Positions 37,567 to 50,909 are shown, counted from the first letter of the stretch. The stretch is DNA of 64,000 nt from Flaccisagitta enflata (GCA_965153355.1 OZ231128.1:19034001-19098000); one strand, 5' to 3'. A program made the numbers and translations. Notes: a model not told the origin generated them from the sequence alone.

Positions 37567-37930
37567 AGACGTGTACGCGACTCTTCACCCCGCTTTGTCA
37601 GTCCGTCGGTCGGTCCGTAGGTCCGTCCATTGCATCCGTCAGTCCGTCAAACTTTACTTTTTTCATTACCTTAAGTCATCATTAGTCATTATAGGTCATT
37701 TAAAGTCAGTATAAGTTGTTTTTGGTCATTCTAAGTCATTTTAAGTCATTTTAGGTTACATTAGAATATTTAAGTCAATTTACTTGTTTAATTCATTTTG
37801 CATCATTTTATATCATTTTATGTCATCGAAAGTCATCTAATACTAAAGTTAACTAATAGTAAAGTCAGTTCAAGTCATCCTAAGTTATTTATGTCCCGCT
37901 CACGACTTAAAGGTGTTGCCCACACCCTGA
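37567..37930 (+). mobile_element. HE-A variant with AAGTCATTTT decamer array
   Basis: ACGCGACTCTTCACCCCGC, GTCCGTCGGTCGG array, about 200 bp of GTCATTTTAA-type units, then CCCGCTCACGACTTAAAGG and TGTTGCCC. A related structure is at 60031. Confidence 0.72.
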
Positions 37931-37960
37931 CGTCGTCCAGTCTGTCTAGCTGTCCGTTTT

Positions 37961-38923
37961 TAGTCGCGTGCTACGCGACTCTACACCCCGCTATGTTGGT
38001 CCGTCGGACGGTCGGTTGGTCCATCGGTTGGTCGGTCGGTTGGTCGGTCGGTTGGTCCCCTTTTTGGGCAGCGGCCCCGAAGGGGCCGATGACCTATGCT
38101 TTCACACAGGAGAAATTTCTCCTCCTCCTTCTTCTCCTTCTCCTTCTCCGTACCCCCCCCCCCCGCCTCAAGGCTCAAATCCCGGCCTCGAGGCACAAAT
38201 CCTAGCCTCAAGGCTCAAATCCCTGCCTCAAGGCTCAAATCCCTGCCTCAAGGCTCAAATCCCAGCCTAGAGGATCAAATCCTAGCCTCAAGGCTCAAAT
38301 CCCTGCCTCAAAGCTCAAATCCCAGCCTCAAAGTTCAAATTCCAGCCTCAAAGCTCAAATCCCGGCCTCAAAGCTCAAATCCCAGCCTCAAAGCTCAAAT
38401 CCCAGGCTCGAAACTCAAATCCCAGCCTTGAAGCTCAAATCCCAGCCTTGAAGCTCAAATCCCAGCCTTGAAGCTCTAATCCTAGCCTCAAGGCTCAAAT
38501 CCAAGCCTCCAGGCTCCAATCCTAGTCTCAAGGCCCAAATCCTAGTCTTGAGGCCCAAATCCTAGTCTCGTGGCTCAAATCCCAGCCTCAAAGCTCAAAT
38601 CCCAGCCATGAAGCTCAAATCTCTGCCTGGAAGCTCAAATCCCAGCCTTGAGGCTTAAAACCAAGCCTCCAGGCTCAAATCACAGCCTTGGGACTCAAAT
38701 AAAACCAGCACAGGTCATCGGCTTCTTCCCACCTCACACCCACATACACTCACATAGGGGCAACGGGTACCGCTGACCATCTAACGCTTTTGCGACTATT
38801 ACTTTTTTGGTGTTTTTGAGCTTTTTGAGCCAACTGCTCCTGCCCAAATGCTCTGTTGACCTTTTCCAGCACTGCTCCTGGCCACCCGCACGCGACTGGG
38901 GTAGCCGTGTATCCGGCCTTGTT
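37961..38923 (+). mobile_element. HE-A element interrupted by a B element (unit 1)
   Basis: Perfect hairpin AGTCGCGTGCTACGCGACT at the left, far end GCACGCGACTGGGGTAGCCG and GGCCTTGTTT. The nested B element is at 38066-38800. Confidence 0.87.
38066..38800 (+). mobile_element. B-family element with 20-bp minisatellite
   Basis: GGCCCC-GAA-GGGGCC hairpin, GATGACCTATGC, GGAGAAATTTCTCC, a C run, about 26 copies of a 20-bp CCTCAAAGCTCAAATCCCAG unit, and the tail to CGCTTTTGCGACTATT. The right GC hairpin is partly deleted. Confidence 0.88.
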
Positions 38924-38992
38924 TCTACTTTTGTTGGCTATGGGTCACTGAATGGCAATACAAACCAATATTTGTCTGTATTTACTTTCAGG

Positions 38993-39228
<236 letters not shown>

Positions 39229-39294
39229 TTTCCTCGCGACTTAAAGGTGTTGCCCACACCCTGACGTCGTCCAGTCTGTCTAGCTGTCCGTTTT

Positions 39295-40231
39295 TAGTCG
39301 CGTGCTACGCGACTCTACACCCCGCTATGTCGGTCCGTCGGACGGTCGGTTGGTCCATCGGTTGGTCGGTCGGTTGGTCGGTCGGTTGGTCCCCTTTTTG
39401 GGCAGCGGCCCCGAAGGGGCGTGACCTATCTTTCACACAGAATTTCTCCTCCTCCTTCTTCTCCTTCTCCTTCTCCGTACCCCCCCCTCAGGCTCAATCC
39501 AGCCTCAGGCACAATCCTAGCCTCAGGCTCAAATCCCTGCCTCAAGGCTCAAATCCTGCCTCAGGCTCAAATCCCAGCCTAGGATCAAATCCTAGCCTCC
39601 CAAGGCTCAAATCCCTGCCTCAAAGCTCAAATCCCAGCCTCAAAGTTCAAATTCCAGCCTCAAAGCTCAAATCCCGGCCTCAAAGCTCAAATCCCAGCCT
39701 CAAAGCTCAAATCCCAGGCCGAAACTCCCGATCCCAGCCTTGAGCTCAAATCAGCCTTGGCTCGTCCAGCCTTGGGCTCTAATCCCAGCCTCAGAAACAA
39801 ATTCAAGCCTCAGGCTCAATCCTAGTCTCAAGGCCCAAATCTAGTCTTGAGGCCCAAATCCTGGTCTCGTGGCTCAAATCCCAGCCTCAGCTCAAATCCC
39901 AGCCATGAAGCTCAAATCTCTGCCTGGGCTCGTCAGCCTTGGGCTTAAGCCAAGCCTCCAGAGCTCAAATCACAACAACAGGACTCAAATAAAACCAGCA
40001 TAGGTCATCAGCCCCGTGAGACCACTCTTATAACCACCTCACACCCACATACACTCACATAGGGACAGCGGAGTGCCGCCCCTGACCATCTAACGCTTTT
40101 GTGACTAGTTACTTTTTTGGTGTTTTTGAGCTTTTTGAGCCAACTGCTCCTGCCCAAATGCTCTGTTGACCTTTTCCTTTTTCTCCTGGCCACCCGCACG
40201 CGACTGGGGTAGCCGTGTATCCGGCCTTGTT
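39295..40231 (+). mobile_element. HE-A element with nested B (unit 2, degraded)
   Basis: Same layout as unit 1. The nested B (39400-40109) reads GAAGGGGCGTGACCTATC, where unit 1 reads GAAGGGGCCGATGACC. Its minisatellite has ragged unit lengths. Confidence 0.85.
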
Positions 40232-40301
40232 TCTACTTTTGTTGGCTATGGGTCACTGAATGGCAATACAAACCAATATTTGTCTGTATTTACTTTCAGG
40301 C

Positions 40302-40548
<247 letters not shown>

Positions 40549-40670
40549 TTTCCTCGTTCATCCACATTGTTCTCTCAAGACTTTTACTGTAATGGCCTGA
40601 ATTGCACTTTTTTATCCAACTTTATTTCGTCGTTTTCTCCTTCTTTCTTACTTCCTTTCTTTCTCTTTTT

Positions 40671-40987
40671 AGATGCGTCCTCGCATCTCTATAAGAAGGT
40701 CTGTCCGTCCGTCCGTCCGTCCGTCCGTCCGTCCGTCCGTCCGTCCGTCCGTCGGTTGGTAGGTCGGTCCATCCGTTACGCTTTCTTGAAAATCGCGTTT
40801 TTCGGCTGTTTTTGGCCTCAGTGAGATCCTATACTGAATCAAATGATCGACAAAAATGTTTTGAGAGTCTCCTTTACTACTCAGTCGTTCATCTGTCAGT
40901 TTGTCCATCTGTCTCTCTATTCATGTCACATGTTCAATACACGCAGAGACACAGTCCGGACGCATCGTTGCCCGGTCGGGCTTGTTT
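40671..40987 (+). mobile_element. HE-E hairpin-end element
   Basis: Hairpin AGATGCGTCCTCGCATCT and CTATAAG, then (CCGT)n, interior, far end GTCCGGACGCATCGTTGCCC and GGGCTTGTTT. First arm GATGCGTCC is the exact inverse complement of far-end GGACGCATC. Confidence 0.88.
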
Positions 40988-41109
40988 AATCTATTTTGGG
41001 CGTTTGTAGACAGAAACCTATTCAAAAATGGCCACTCAGGCTGTTTCTTTGTTCCTTCGTTCCCACCCAATCACTCTGCTGGCTCTCTTGTGACACAGCA
41101 CAGAGACAA

Positions 41110-41690
41110 AAACAATATGAAAAAGATCGAGTCAGAATTCAGTGGAAACACGCACTTATTTTTGCACACTCTTTTTTCCATTTGATGTAAACACACCCTA
41201 ATTTTTGCATATTTCCTGTTTTTCCATCTAGTAGGAACACGCCCTTATTTTTGCACACTCTCTTTTTTCCATTCAATGGAAAGTCATCTTTTTTTTGTGC
41301 ACGCCCTGTTTTTCCACTTAGTGGAAAGACATCATCATTTTTGTGCACTCTCTGTTTCTCCATTTAGTGGGAACATGCCTTTATTATAGTGCACTCCCTG
41401 TTTCTCCATTTAGTGGAAAAACGCCTTTATTTTTGTGCGCTCCCTGTTTTTCCATTTAGGGGGGACACACTTTCATTTTTGTGCACTCCCGGTTTTTCCA
41501 TCTAGGGGGGGACACACCTTCATTTTTGTGCACTCCCTTTTTTTCTATTTAGGGGGGACACGCCTTCATTTTTGTGCACGCCATGTTTTTCCACTTAGTG
41601 AGAACACGCCTTCATTATTGTGCACTCCCTGTTTTTCCATTCAGTGGGAACACGCCTTCATTTTTGTGCACGCCCTGTTTTTCCATTTGT
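41110..41690. repeat. About 46-bp tandem array
   Basis: About twelve copies of a unit containing TTTTTGTGCACTCCCTGTTT and TTCCATTTAGTGGGAACACG, with diverged interiors. Confidence 0.92.
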
Positions 41691-41954
41691 CTAAATCAGT
41701 CTCCAATTCCTAAAAGTTAATGTCCGAATAGAATGTCGCTTCGCTTTACTTCCAATTGAAATTCAACCATTTTGCTTTTTTTTTTTCCCCGTTTTTCTTT
41801 CTTTTCTCCTTTACTTTCTTCTCTGCTTTGTTCGAGTGATTGATTGCTTCTCTTTTTTTCAGTTTCTTTTTAACGCGTGCATTCGTATCTAAAGCTAGCT
41901 TTGTCCGTCGACCGATTTACTGCTACGTAAGTCGTCAATTACATTTGCTTTAGG

Positions 41955-42133
41955 GAGTCTTGCAGATTCGTCCCCGCCCCATTCAACAAGCATCATGTCT
42001 CTGCTTGATTGCCCCTTCCTACTTGCAGATTTGTCCCCGCCCCATTCAACGAGCATCGTGTCTTTGCTTGATTGCCCTTTCCTACTTGCAGATTTGTCCC
42101 CGCCCCACTCAATAAGCATCATGTCTCTGCCAG
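41955..42133. repeat. About 65-bp tandem repeat, first block
   Basis: Three copies of a unit with CTTGCAGATTTGTCCCCGCC and CATTCAACAAGCATC. A second block of about 2.5 copies follows at 42548. Confidence 0.9.
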
Positions 42134-42348
42134 ATATTTGCGTTACTATATGTCAGTAGTCGGCCGTTATGAGGTCGTTATATGATAAAAATCCGTCATT
42201 TTATGCTAAGGTCATTATCCCTAAATAATTGGATGTTATTCAAAACAAGGTTGCACATTATATGTGTAGATGTAAGTGGAACCAACTTGGTAAAAGTTCA
42301 TTGCATATGTATATCCTTGTGATATACATTCACCTAAACATTGTGAAA

Positions 42349-42401
<53 letters not shown>

Positions 42402-42547
42402 AGTATAAGATCGACTAAAAGAAACTTAAGAGCAGAAAGGGAAGGAAGAGGAGGAGGAAGAGGAAAAGGAACGATCGGTTTTCATGGTGAATTTCGGATT
42501 TCCGTTATCCTATTTCACCGCACCGATACACGGATTGCCCGATCTCG
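42134..42547. other. Spacer between 65-bp repeat blocks, with (GA)n
   Basis: About 45 bp of GA at 42354-42398 and no gene. Confidence 0.6.
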
Positions 42548-42712
42548 ATACCTAATCTCTGGTCTCTGCTCAATTGCCCCTTCCTACTTGCAGATATGTC
42601 CCCACCCCATTCAATAAGCATCATGTCTCTGCTCAATTGCCCTTTCCTGCTTACAGATTTGTCTTTGCCCCATTCAACAAGCATCATGTCTCTGCTTATT
42701 TGCGCCTTCTTG
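42548..42712. repeat. About 65-bp tandem repeat, second block
   Basis: Same unit as at 41955, same orientation. Confidence 0.9.
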
Positions 42713-43819
42713 CTTGCACGCGGTAACAAAGCCTGACAAGTTCTTTTCTCTTTCTTACTAGTAGTAATACTACTAACCTAAAGTTTTCAACTGTTTCTCT
42801 CTCATTGATTAATGTTTATTATATTGGTTTCCTCTTAACAACAGAGAAAAACTCTCATGCGAAGTCTGTAGCCATCCACCTCCCAAGTAAATGTGACCTT
42901 GAGCAGTGCTTTGCACGTTTCCCCTCGAATTCCTAAAGTTGCTTTCAGTATTTTTTTTGTATTTTCCGTGGCGCCTCACTGAAGCGGTTGAACGAGGTAA
43001 AACTAAAAGAAAGAAAATTCTTCAGCAAGTGAGCAGCTTGGTGCAGAGTTAACTAATAAAAGTAGTTTAAAATTTAGTCTATTTTTGTCTATAGGAAGAC
43101 TGGCACTCCCATTGAATTCTGAAAAAGGTATATTTGCCTCAGTCAACTTTGGATCAACCATGATATTTTCTCTGTCTTAACTATGAAAAATTTTATCCAC
43201 TGCAAATTGTCATGAATCTTTTTTAGAAATCCCTTTTATCTTAAGGGAAATGGTTATTTTTTGTAATTTTGCACAGTAGTTATTTAGCTAATTTTGGTAA
43301 GTTAACTACAGGGGTTTTCAAAATTTTAACTTGTTAACTGACTAGTTGACTACTTCTGGTCCTACAATTTTGACTGCAGATTTGAAAGCTGCACGGAAAG
43401 ACCTAAAATCATTTCCGTGACAGTTCTATCTAAAGGCAGTGTAATGTCTTTTCTTGTCTTTTTTTGCCCTGCAATGCCTTGCGTTGCCATTGAAAGCTGC
43501 TCTACCCCTAGGACTGCGTAGGAGTGTGTAAACGGAGAGCGAATGTAGAACAAACTTAAAAAGATTTTCACCGCTTCAGGCAGTCATTCGATTTCCGCGC
43601 TGTAACCAATTTCTTTGTTGTTATGCGATGAAATATTTGTTTAACGTAGATTGAGAAGCACAACAAGTTTTCCTCATACCAAATTCTGAGTTTACTCTCC
43701 TGCTCTTCATTTTCTTCATTCCTTTTTCCATTTCTTCATGCTCCCCCTCCTCTTCATTCGCATGCCTACTAGGATGGGTATTTATATACAATTGTATTTC
43801 CAAGCACATTTTGCGTTCC
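42713..43819. other. No gene seen
   Basis: About 1.1 kb of unique-looking DNA without recognisable exon or RNA gene. Confidence 0.5.
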
Positions 43820-44130
43820 ATCTGCTGGAATTTGAGCATTGAGGCTGGAATTTGAGCCTCGAGGCTAAAAATTGAGCCTTGAGACTGGAATTTGAGCCTC
43901 AAGACTAGAATTTGAGCCTTGAGGCTGGAATTTGAGCCCCGAGGCTGGAATTTGAGCCTCGCCTTGGAATTTGAACCTGGAGGCTGGGATTTGAGTCTGG
44001 AGGCTAAAATTTTAGCCTTGAGGCTGGGATATAAGCCTCAAAGCCGGGTGAGAGGGGGACGTAAAGGACGTATGTACATTTTTGCCCCTGTGATCAACAG
44101 GACATCGGCCCTTTGGGGCCACTGCCCAAG
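43820..44130 (-). mobile_element. B/C-type element, partial
   Basis: About ten GAGGCTGGAATTTGAGCCTC-type units (20 bp), then CCTGTGATCAACAGGACATC and GGCCCTTTGGGGCCACTGCC. The other end is not found. Confidence 0.72.
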
Positions 44131-44520
44131 AAGTGCTTGGAAATGATTTTTCTTTACATTTTCCTCATTGCATTGTACTTATCTTAATGCTGACTCCTCT
44201 CGATAATATTCATTCCTACTCTTTCTCCTTCTATTTCACATTTCATTTCCCGCTCTAAATTTTTCTCACTATTCTCATTCCTTCTCTTGCCCTTACTCTT
44301 TGGTCTTCTTTATATGCACCTTCTCCTCATTTGCACTCTACTTTCTTCTTTACATCTTCCCATCACCATTTTCTCCTCTTACTCATCCTTTTGCTCACCC
44401 TCTTTCTCATTCCACCTACTGTTCATGAATTTCTTCATTCCTCATTCCACCTCCGCTTCATTCTCCACATTTCCTCTCCTCCCTCTTTCCTCCCTTCTGA
44501 TCCTCTTCTTTGTCTCCCTC
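44131..44520. other. Pyrimidine-rich sequence, no gene seen
   Basis: TTCTC- and CTCATT-rich sequence without a clean repeat unit. Confidence 0.5.
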
Positions 44521-44525
44521 CTTTT

Positions 44526-44915
44526 GGGCAGGGGCCCCAAAGGAGCCAATCACCTATGCTTTCACATGTTTTAAAATTTCTCCTCCTCCCTCTCCTTGAC
44601 TCAAATCTTAACCTTGAAGTCCATGATCCAGCCTCAAGGCCCAAATCCCAGCCTCAAAGCCTAAATTCCTGCCTCAAGCACAAAATCCAGCTCAAAGGCC
44701 CAAATCTCAGCATCACGGCCCAAATCCTAGCCACAAAGCCTAAATTCCAGTCTCAGGAACAAAGCCCAGCCCCTAGACCCAAATCCGAGCAGCAAGGCCC
44801 AAATCCCAGCCCTACGGCTCATATACCAACTATCAGAAGGAAAGTAAAGAGGAGAAATTTTCCCCTATATGTAAAAGCATAGGTACCGCTGACCATCTGA
44901 CGCCCTTACGACTTT
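44526..44915 (+). mobile_element. B-family element, deleted
   Basis: GGGCAGGGGCCCCAAAGGAG, ACCTATGCTTTCACATG, 20-bp units of the AAGGCCCAAATCCCAGCC type, then GCATA joined directly to GGTACCGCTGACCATC. The right GC hairpin is lost. Confidence 0.8.
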
Positions 44916-45022
44916 TTGTTGCTTAATCCACCACTTTCTACTTTTCTTCCTCCTCTTCCTCTTTCTCCTCCTCCTCCTGCTCCTCATCCACATTCTCATG
45001 ACGAATCTTTGTCGATTCTTTT

Positions 45023-45784
45023 TAGTCGCGTGCTACGCGACTCTATAAGCCACTTTTCGGTCGGTCCGTCGGTCGGTTGGTCGGTCGGTTGGTCACAAAA
45101 CTGTTTTAAAGGCTTTTTAAAGCGCTTTTTATGTCTGAATGGTAGAAAAGAAGTTTTTAGGAGTAAATAGCCATTTTAAGTGTCTTTTTGAGAAAAAATT
45201 TGTTTGTCTGTCTGTCTGCCTGACTTTTTGGGCAGCGGCCCCGAAGGGGCCGATGACCTATGCTTTCACACATAGGGGAAATTTCTCCTCCTCCTCCTCC
45301 TCCTTCTTCTTCTCCGTCCCCCCCCCCCCCTCAAGGCCCAAATCCTAGTCTTGAGGCTCAAATCCCAGCATTAAAGCTCAAATCTTAGCCTGGAGGCTCA
45401 AATCCCAGTCTCGAGGCTCAAATCCCAGTCCCCAGGCTCAAATCCCAGCCTCAAAGTTCAAATCCCAGCCTCGAGGCTCAAATCCCAGCCTTGTGGCCCA
45501 ATTCCTGGTCTTGAGGCCCAAATCCTGGTCTCAAGGCCCAATTTCTGGTCTCCAGGCCCAATTTCTGGTCTCGAGGCCCAAATCCCAGCCTCCAGGCCCT
45601 AATTCCAGCCTTGAAGCTCAAATAAAAACAGCATAGGTCATCGGCCCCTTCGGGGCCGCTGCCCCTCTAACCACCACACACCCACATACACTCACATAGG
45701 GGCAACGGGTACCGCTGACCATCTGACGCTTTTGCGACTATTTGAAAGTGCCGACGCACGCGACTTAGGTCTAATGACCTTGTT
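45023..45784 (+). mobile_element. HE-A element interrupted by a B element
   Basis: Perfect hairpin AGTCGCGTGCTACGCGACT, CTATAAGCC, GGTCGGTTGGTC array, nested B at 45230-45742, then CGACGCACGCGACTTAGG and GACCTTGTTT. Confidence 0.83.
45230..45742 (+). mobile_element. B-family element, most complete copy
   Basis: Both inverted repeats with intact GGCCCC-GAA-GGGGCC hairpins, GATGACCTATGC on the left and its inverse on the right. About 13 20-bp units lie between them, and the full tail CACATAGGGGCAACGGGTAC to GCTTTTGCGACTATT follows. Confidence 0.92.
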
Positions 45785-46048
45785 TGTTTACATTCGTAAT
45801 CTTTGGAGTTTCTAGATCAGAGAATCTGGTTGACTTCTTCCTCTCTTCTGTTCTTTTTGGGTTTTTCTTGCCTTCCATTGTCCATCTGATCGTCTTGTGG
45901 TTGCATTTTATGTCCGTCTGTATGTTTGTTTGTCTATTCATCAGAACAAAGACAATCCGTCTATCCTAAACAACAGAGTCAAAGTAGCTAGGAAAACAGT
46001 TTAAGGACACCTTTTTGCTCCAAAGACAGCCAGCTAGGATTCTTAAAA

Positions 46049-46226
46049 ACAAGGCCGGATACACAGCTACCTCAGGGCTAAACAAAGACCGCAAAAACAT
46101 AAAAAAAGTAAAATAGGGACCGACCGACCATCCGACCGACCGACCGACCGACCGACCGACCGACCGACCGACCGACCGACGGACGGACAAAGCGGGGTGT
46201 AGAGTCGCGTAGCACGCGACTAAAAA
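46049..46226 (-). mobile_element. HE-A hairpin-end element
   Basis: AACAAGGCCGGATACACAGC, (GACC)n array, then GGACAAAGCGGGGTGTAG and AGTCGCGTAGCACGCGACT plus AAAAAA. The far-end stem motif is lost. Confidence 0.85.
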
Positions 46227-46457
46227 ACAACAAATTAATCTTCATCAAGAAATCTTCTAAGTGACAGCAATCTGGTATCTGTTGCGCTAAGTGTTTAGGA
46301 ATGGCAAGCAAAAAGAGTACAGACATTCGTTTTCAAAATTGTTGAAAAGAGGAGAAAACAAAAATGGACAATATGGTGAGCGTATTGAACTATAGGTATC
46401 TCGGCTTCTGGAGCAGCTAGGAAATTGATTGAAAGTCATCATCTAGGAAATGTTTTT

Positions 46458-46715
46458 AGTTGTGTGCTAAGCAACTCTATACCCCGCTTTGTCCGTCCGT
46501 CGGTCGGTCAGTCGGTCAGTTAGTCGGTCGGTTAGTCAGTCGGTTTTGGCATTTTTTTATTACTTTAAGTCACTATTAGTCATTTTAAGTCATTCTAAGT
46601 AGTTCTAAGTCATTTAAAGTCATGTTGGGTCATACCTAGTTATATTAAGGCCATTAAGTCAATCAGGTTAGTTTGGTCATTTTATTCATTTTAGGTCATT
46701 TTAAGTCATCTCAAA
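46458..46715 (+). mobile_element. HE-A variant with GTCATTTTAA array
   Basis: AGTTGTGTGCTAAGCAACT forms an intact but altered hairpin, followed by CTATACCCCGC, GTCGGTC array and decamer units. The far end is not identified. Confidence 0.72.
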
Positions 46716-46820
46716 TCAGTGTTTAAAAGCAAATTAATCTACTTAAAAAAAATTATCAGATGACCGCAATCTGGTGTCTGAGATTCTACTTGTTTAAAAA
46801 TGTCGTATTGTTCGTCTGCA

Positions 46821-46990
46821 CGTCCGTCGACACTTTTTTGTTACTTATCCAAACAGATGTGATTATCTGTTGCCTATTTGCTAAAATGTTTTTTGTTTGT
46901 TCGCAAGTCGGTCGACACCTTTTTGTTACTTATCCAAACAGATATGATTCTTTGTTACCTACTTGCTGTTTTTGTGTGACACTCGTTCTG
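46821..46990. repeat. 85-bp direct duplication
   Basis: GTCGACAC then TTTTTGTTACTTATCCAAAC occurs twice about 85 bp apart. Confidence 0.75.
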
Positions 46991-47034
46991 GCTTTCTTTG
47001 CCTCCTAACGTCCATCTGTCCAAACACCTGTTTT

Positions 47035-47174
47035 TAGTCGCGGACACGCGACTCTATAACTTGCCGTGTCGGACCGTCCGTCCGTCCCTAACTTTTTTGA
47101 ATTGCGAGCGGTTTTTGCATTACAGCCCCTGCCCAACCGTCCGCGACTGTCTTGCGGTGTTTCCGGCCGTGTTC
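47035..47174 (+). mobile_element. Short HE-A variant
   Basis: Hairpin AGTCGCGGACACGCGACT, CTATAAC, short GTCCGTCC array, far end CCGTCCGCGACTGTCTTGCG and GGCCGTGTT. First arm AGTCGCGGAC exactly complements far-end GTCCGCGACT. Confidence 0.83.
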
Positions 47175-47177
47175 TAT

Positions 47178-47953
47178 TACAGGGGGTCCCAAGTCAGTTG
47201 TAACATTACGAATCGACATATCTCTGCTTCTAAGTCCTCAAATCAGTTTCTAAAAAAAAATCTATGAAGATCTAGGTCTGCTTTTTTTTTGTCACACCAA
47301 ACTTCTTTTTGTCACACCAAACTTCAACTTTGAATATTGGATAGTTGCGGGTCAGAAAAATATCAAATGAGTGGTAACGTCAAGTGGAAAATTATCTTTT
47401 TCATAGCTGTATTTGGAAGTAGCTGACTTTAACTGTTTGCCATTTTTTGAAAAATTGATCTAAAAACCTGGGATTGGTCTCAAATGAAAGATGATTGTGC
47501 ATATATCCAATATCTTCTTTGAAATCTTGGTAAATTTTGACATGACTTTATCGCTGAATTTGGTCGAATATTGTTAAAAACAAAAGTGGAAATCTGGTGA
47601 AAATCATTGAAAATCTTACAAAATTTTGGAAAATTGTCAAATTTTTTTGGTGATCTAAAATCTATGACAAATCATCTGCCATTTGAGACCAATCGCAGGG
47701 TTTTAGCTCAATTGGTTGAAAAATGCCAAGCAGTTAAAGACAACTACTTCCAAGTACAGCAAAAAGAAAAAAAAAAAGAAAAAAAAAAAACATGGTCAGA
47801 AATCACTTGTGTACTTCAAAGAAATGCGGTCCCTAAACAAATAGTCCCATCGTCATGAAATTTTGCATGCAAAAAGTGCAGAAATTGATTTGAGGACCTA
47901 GAAGCAGAGATGTGTTGATTCTTTATGTTACAAATAACGTGGGACACCCTGTT
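47178..47953. mobile_element. Foldback element with CAGGG ends
   Basis: The halves (47180-47951) are imperfect inverted copies: CATATCTCTGCTTCTAAGTC pairs with AGGACCTAGAAGCAGAGATG, and CCTGGGATTGGTCTCAAATG with CATTTGAGACCAATCGCAGG. TA lies on the left and TT on the right. Confidence 0.78.
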
Positions 47954-48328
47954 CTTCGTTTGTCTCTACATCTAATTGTCTCTTCGCACAACTTATTGTC
48001 TGCCCGTCAATCCTTATCTCCCCGATCGTTTATCTATCTGTATCTAGTTTCCAGAAAAAAATTTCAGAGAAAGGAAGAAAAGAAAAAAGATGGAAAAAGA
48101 ACTTTTTGTAGCCTTGATGACAGAACAGTACGGAGCAATTCCAAACTTTCTGTCATTAGAGCTAACGATGATGAATTTTGAAGCGAGCTCAGCCGTTCTC
48201 CACTTGACTTACGTTTTTCAACATTCCTTTCTTTTTTTTCGTCTTTTTTTTCCTACCCCAATGTCTCATCCTTTCATTTTTATCTAACTTCCTTTCCTTT
48301 ATTGCACCTTACCTCCATTTGAGTTTTT

Positions 48329-48878
<550 letters not shown>

Positions 48879-49186
48879 TTTCTGGGACAAAATTCACTGC
48901 TTGAAAATAATTAAGGCAAATTTTTCACATGCTTGATTATTTTGCTCGTTTGACGGGTAATTTTTATGACGGCGTCTTCATGGGGATTTTGTCATCTTTA
49001 AACAATAATGAGCAAAGTTTTCTTGAGGCCTCGTTCGCGTTAAACCGTCATTGCAATATCACTATTTCATTGGCATATTCTAACAAAAAAGCTTAGCACT
49101 TTTAATCCTTGATGTCTGGTCTTGTTTGGGCAGCTGCTCAGAGAGGGGCGAAGTTCTGTAGAGCACTGCCTTCTCAGGAGAACATA
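48879..49186. other. No gene seen
   Basis: A degenerate C-type end (GGGCAGCTGCTCAGAGAGGG) lies near 49127. Confidence 0.5.
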
Positions 49187-49586
<400 letters not shown>

Positions 49587-49691
49587 GGGGCGCCAGTTAT
49601 GAGGGTAAGTAAATAGATTTGGACCTCGAGGCTGGGATTTTGTCCTCGAGGTGGGGGGGGGGGTAGGTTCGAAGAAGGAGAAGGAGGAGAA

Positions 49692-50232
49692 TAGTCGCAA
49701 AAGCGTTAGATGGTCAGCGGTACCCAAGCCCTGCCTAAGTAGGTTGTGGTTGAAGTTGAGGGGGGAGCAGGGCAGCAGCCCCAAAAAGGTCGATGACCTA
49801 TCTTTCACATAGGGGAATTTTCTCCTCCTCCTCCCTCCTTCTCACTCCTCACTCCTTCTCTCGTCCTCTCCTCAAATCCCAGTCTTGAGGCCTAGATCCT
49901 AGCCTCAAGGTCCAAATCCCGCCTGGAGGCTGAGATTTGGGCCTCAAAACCTGAAATCTGAGCCTCTTGGCACAAAATTTGTCTAAAAACTGAATTTGAG
50001 CTTCAAGATGTTTGAAATTTGGGCCTCCAGGCTAGGATGAGCCTTGAGGTTGGGATTGGGGAGCACTTGAGGCTGGGTTTGAGCTCAGACTGGAGTTTAG
50101 GCCTCAAGACTGGGTGGGCCTCAAGACTGCAATTTGAGGGGGGGACGAAGAAGGGGAAGGAGGAGGAGGAGGAGAAAATCCCCCAAATGTGTGAAAGCAT
50201 AGGTCATTGACCCCTTCGGGGCCGTTGCCCAA
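49692..50232 (-). mobile_element. B-family element with degraded minisatellite
   Basis: In inverse order: AGTCGCAAAAGCGTTAGATG tail, GCAGCAGCCCC end, 20-bp GAGGCTGGGATTTGAGC units, then CATAGGTCATTGACCCC and GGGGCCGTTGCCC. A second broken end follows to about 50300. Confidence 0.82.
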
Positions 50233-50515
50233 AAAGAGGGAGAAAAAACATTGGCATAGGTGAAAGCATAGGTCATTGGGTCCTTAGGGGTTGCAGCCCA
50301 AAGGCATATCTCATACCTTCCATGAACTTCCTTTAGAAGTCAATAATCACACATATGTTTAGAATAACGTCATCATAGAATATGACGAACAAAATAAAAC
50401 ATACTGTATATATATCTTGTCATAATCTTTTTTTTTTTGTATTTTTTTGTTTGTTTTGTTTTTGCTTTTTTCTAGCGTTTTTTAACTTTTTTTCATTTGC
50501 TTGTGTTTTTTGCAG

Positions 50516-50909
50516 CGTTCCGATAAGCAAGATCTGATGCGCTATTGCTTCGAAGGCAAAATTGCTAAAATTCAGCAGCAGATGGACATATTTGGCGCCA
50601 AACCAGTCGTAGATGCCGTGCACTTATGGAACCAGAGGTGCATTCATGTGGCGGCGGAGTCGGATGAACCAAATATCATCACTCTCCTTATAGAAAAGGG
50701 CTCCGAAATCGACCCGAAAGACGTAGATGGAAAAACGCCTCTGAGAATTGCAATCCTACGGAAGAAGTACTCATCCATAACAACTCTCATCAGACTCGGC
50801 GCCTCCTTGGGAAGGGCAAATGAAAAACGGGGTCCTACATTTAGAAAAAGGCTACGAATAGGCGCGACAGTAAAAGCCATCGCCAAAGGAAAAAAACAAA
50901 GACTGGCAG
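50516..50909 (+). CDS. Ankyrin-repeat protein, internal exon
   Basis: A 394-bp open segment lies between acceptor TTTTGCAG and donor GGCAG|GTGAGA, phase 0 in and phase 1 out (131 codons plus one base). It reads RSDKQDLMRYCFEGKIAKIQ onward. Residues about 37-66 (WNQRCIHVAAESDEPNIITLLIEKGSEIDPKD) and 67-98 (VDGKTPLRIAIL to LIRLGASL) form two adjacent ankyrin repeats, with IHVAA and TPLRIAI in the helix-1 position. Residues 5-25 may be part of a preceding repeat. The tail is basic (KRLRIGATVKAIAKGKKQRL). Ankyrin repeats bind proteins, so function cannot be told from one exon. No partner exon is seen in the window. Codon use is mixed and there are no stops, which supports a real exon, but the gene is otherwise unseen. 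Confidence 0.75.

Noticed and set aside
38160-38700. Collagen-like or proline-rich protein encoded by the 20-bp repeats
   Set aside because: A 20-bp period shifts frame each unit; the arrays are bounded by mobile-element ends.
48090-48287. Small protein gene at 48.1 kb
   Set aside because: Short frame without motif, splice sites or repeat-independent support.
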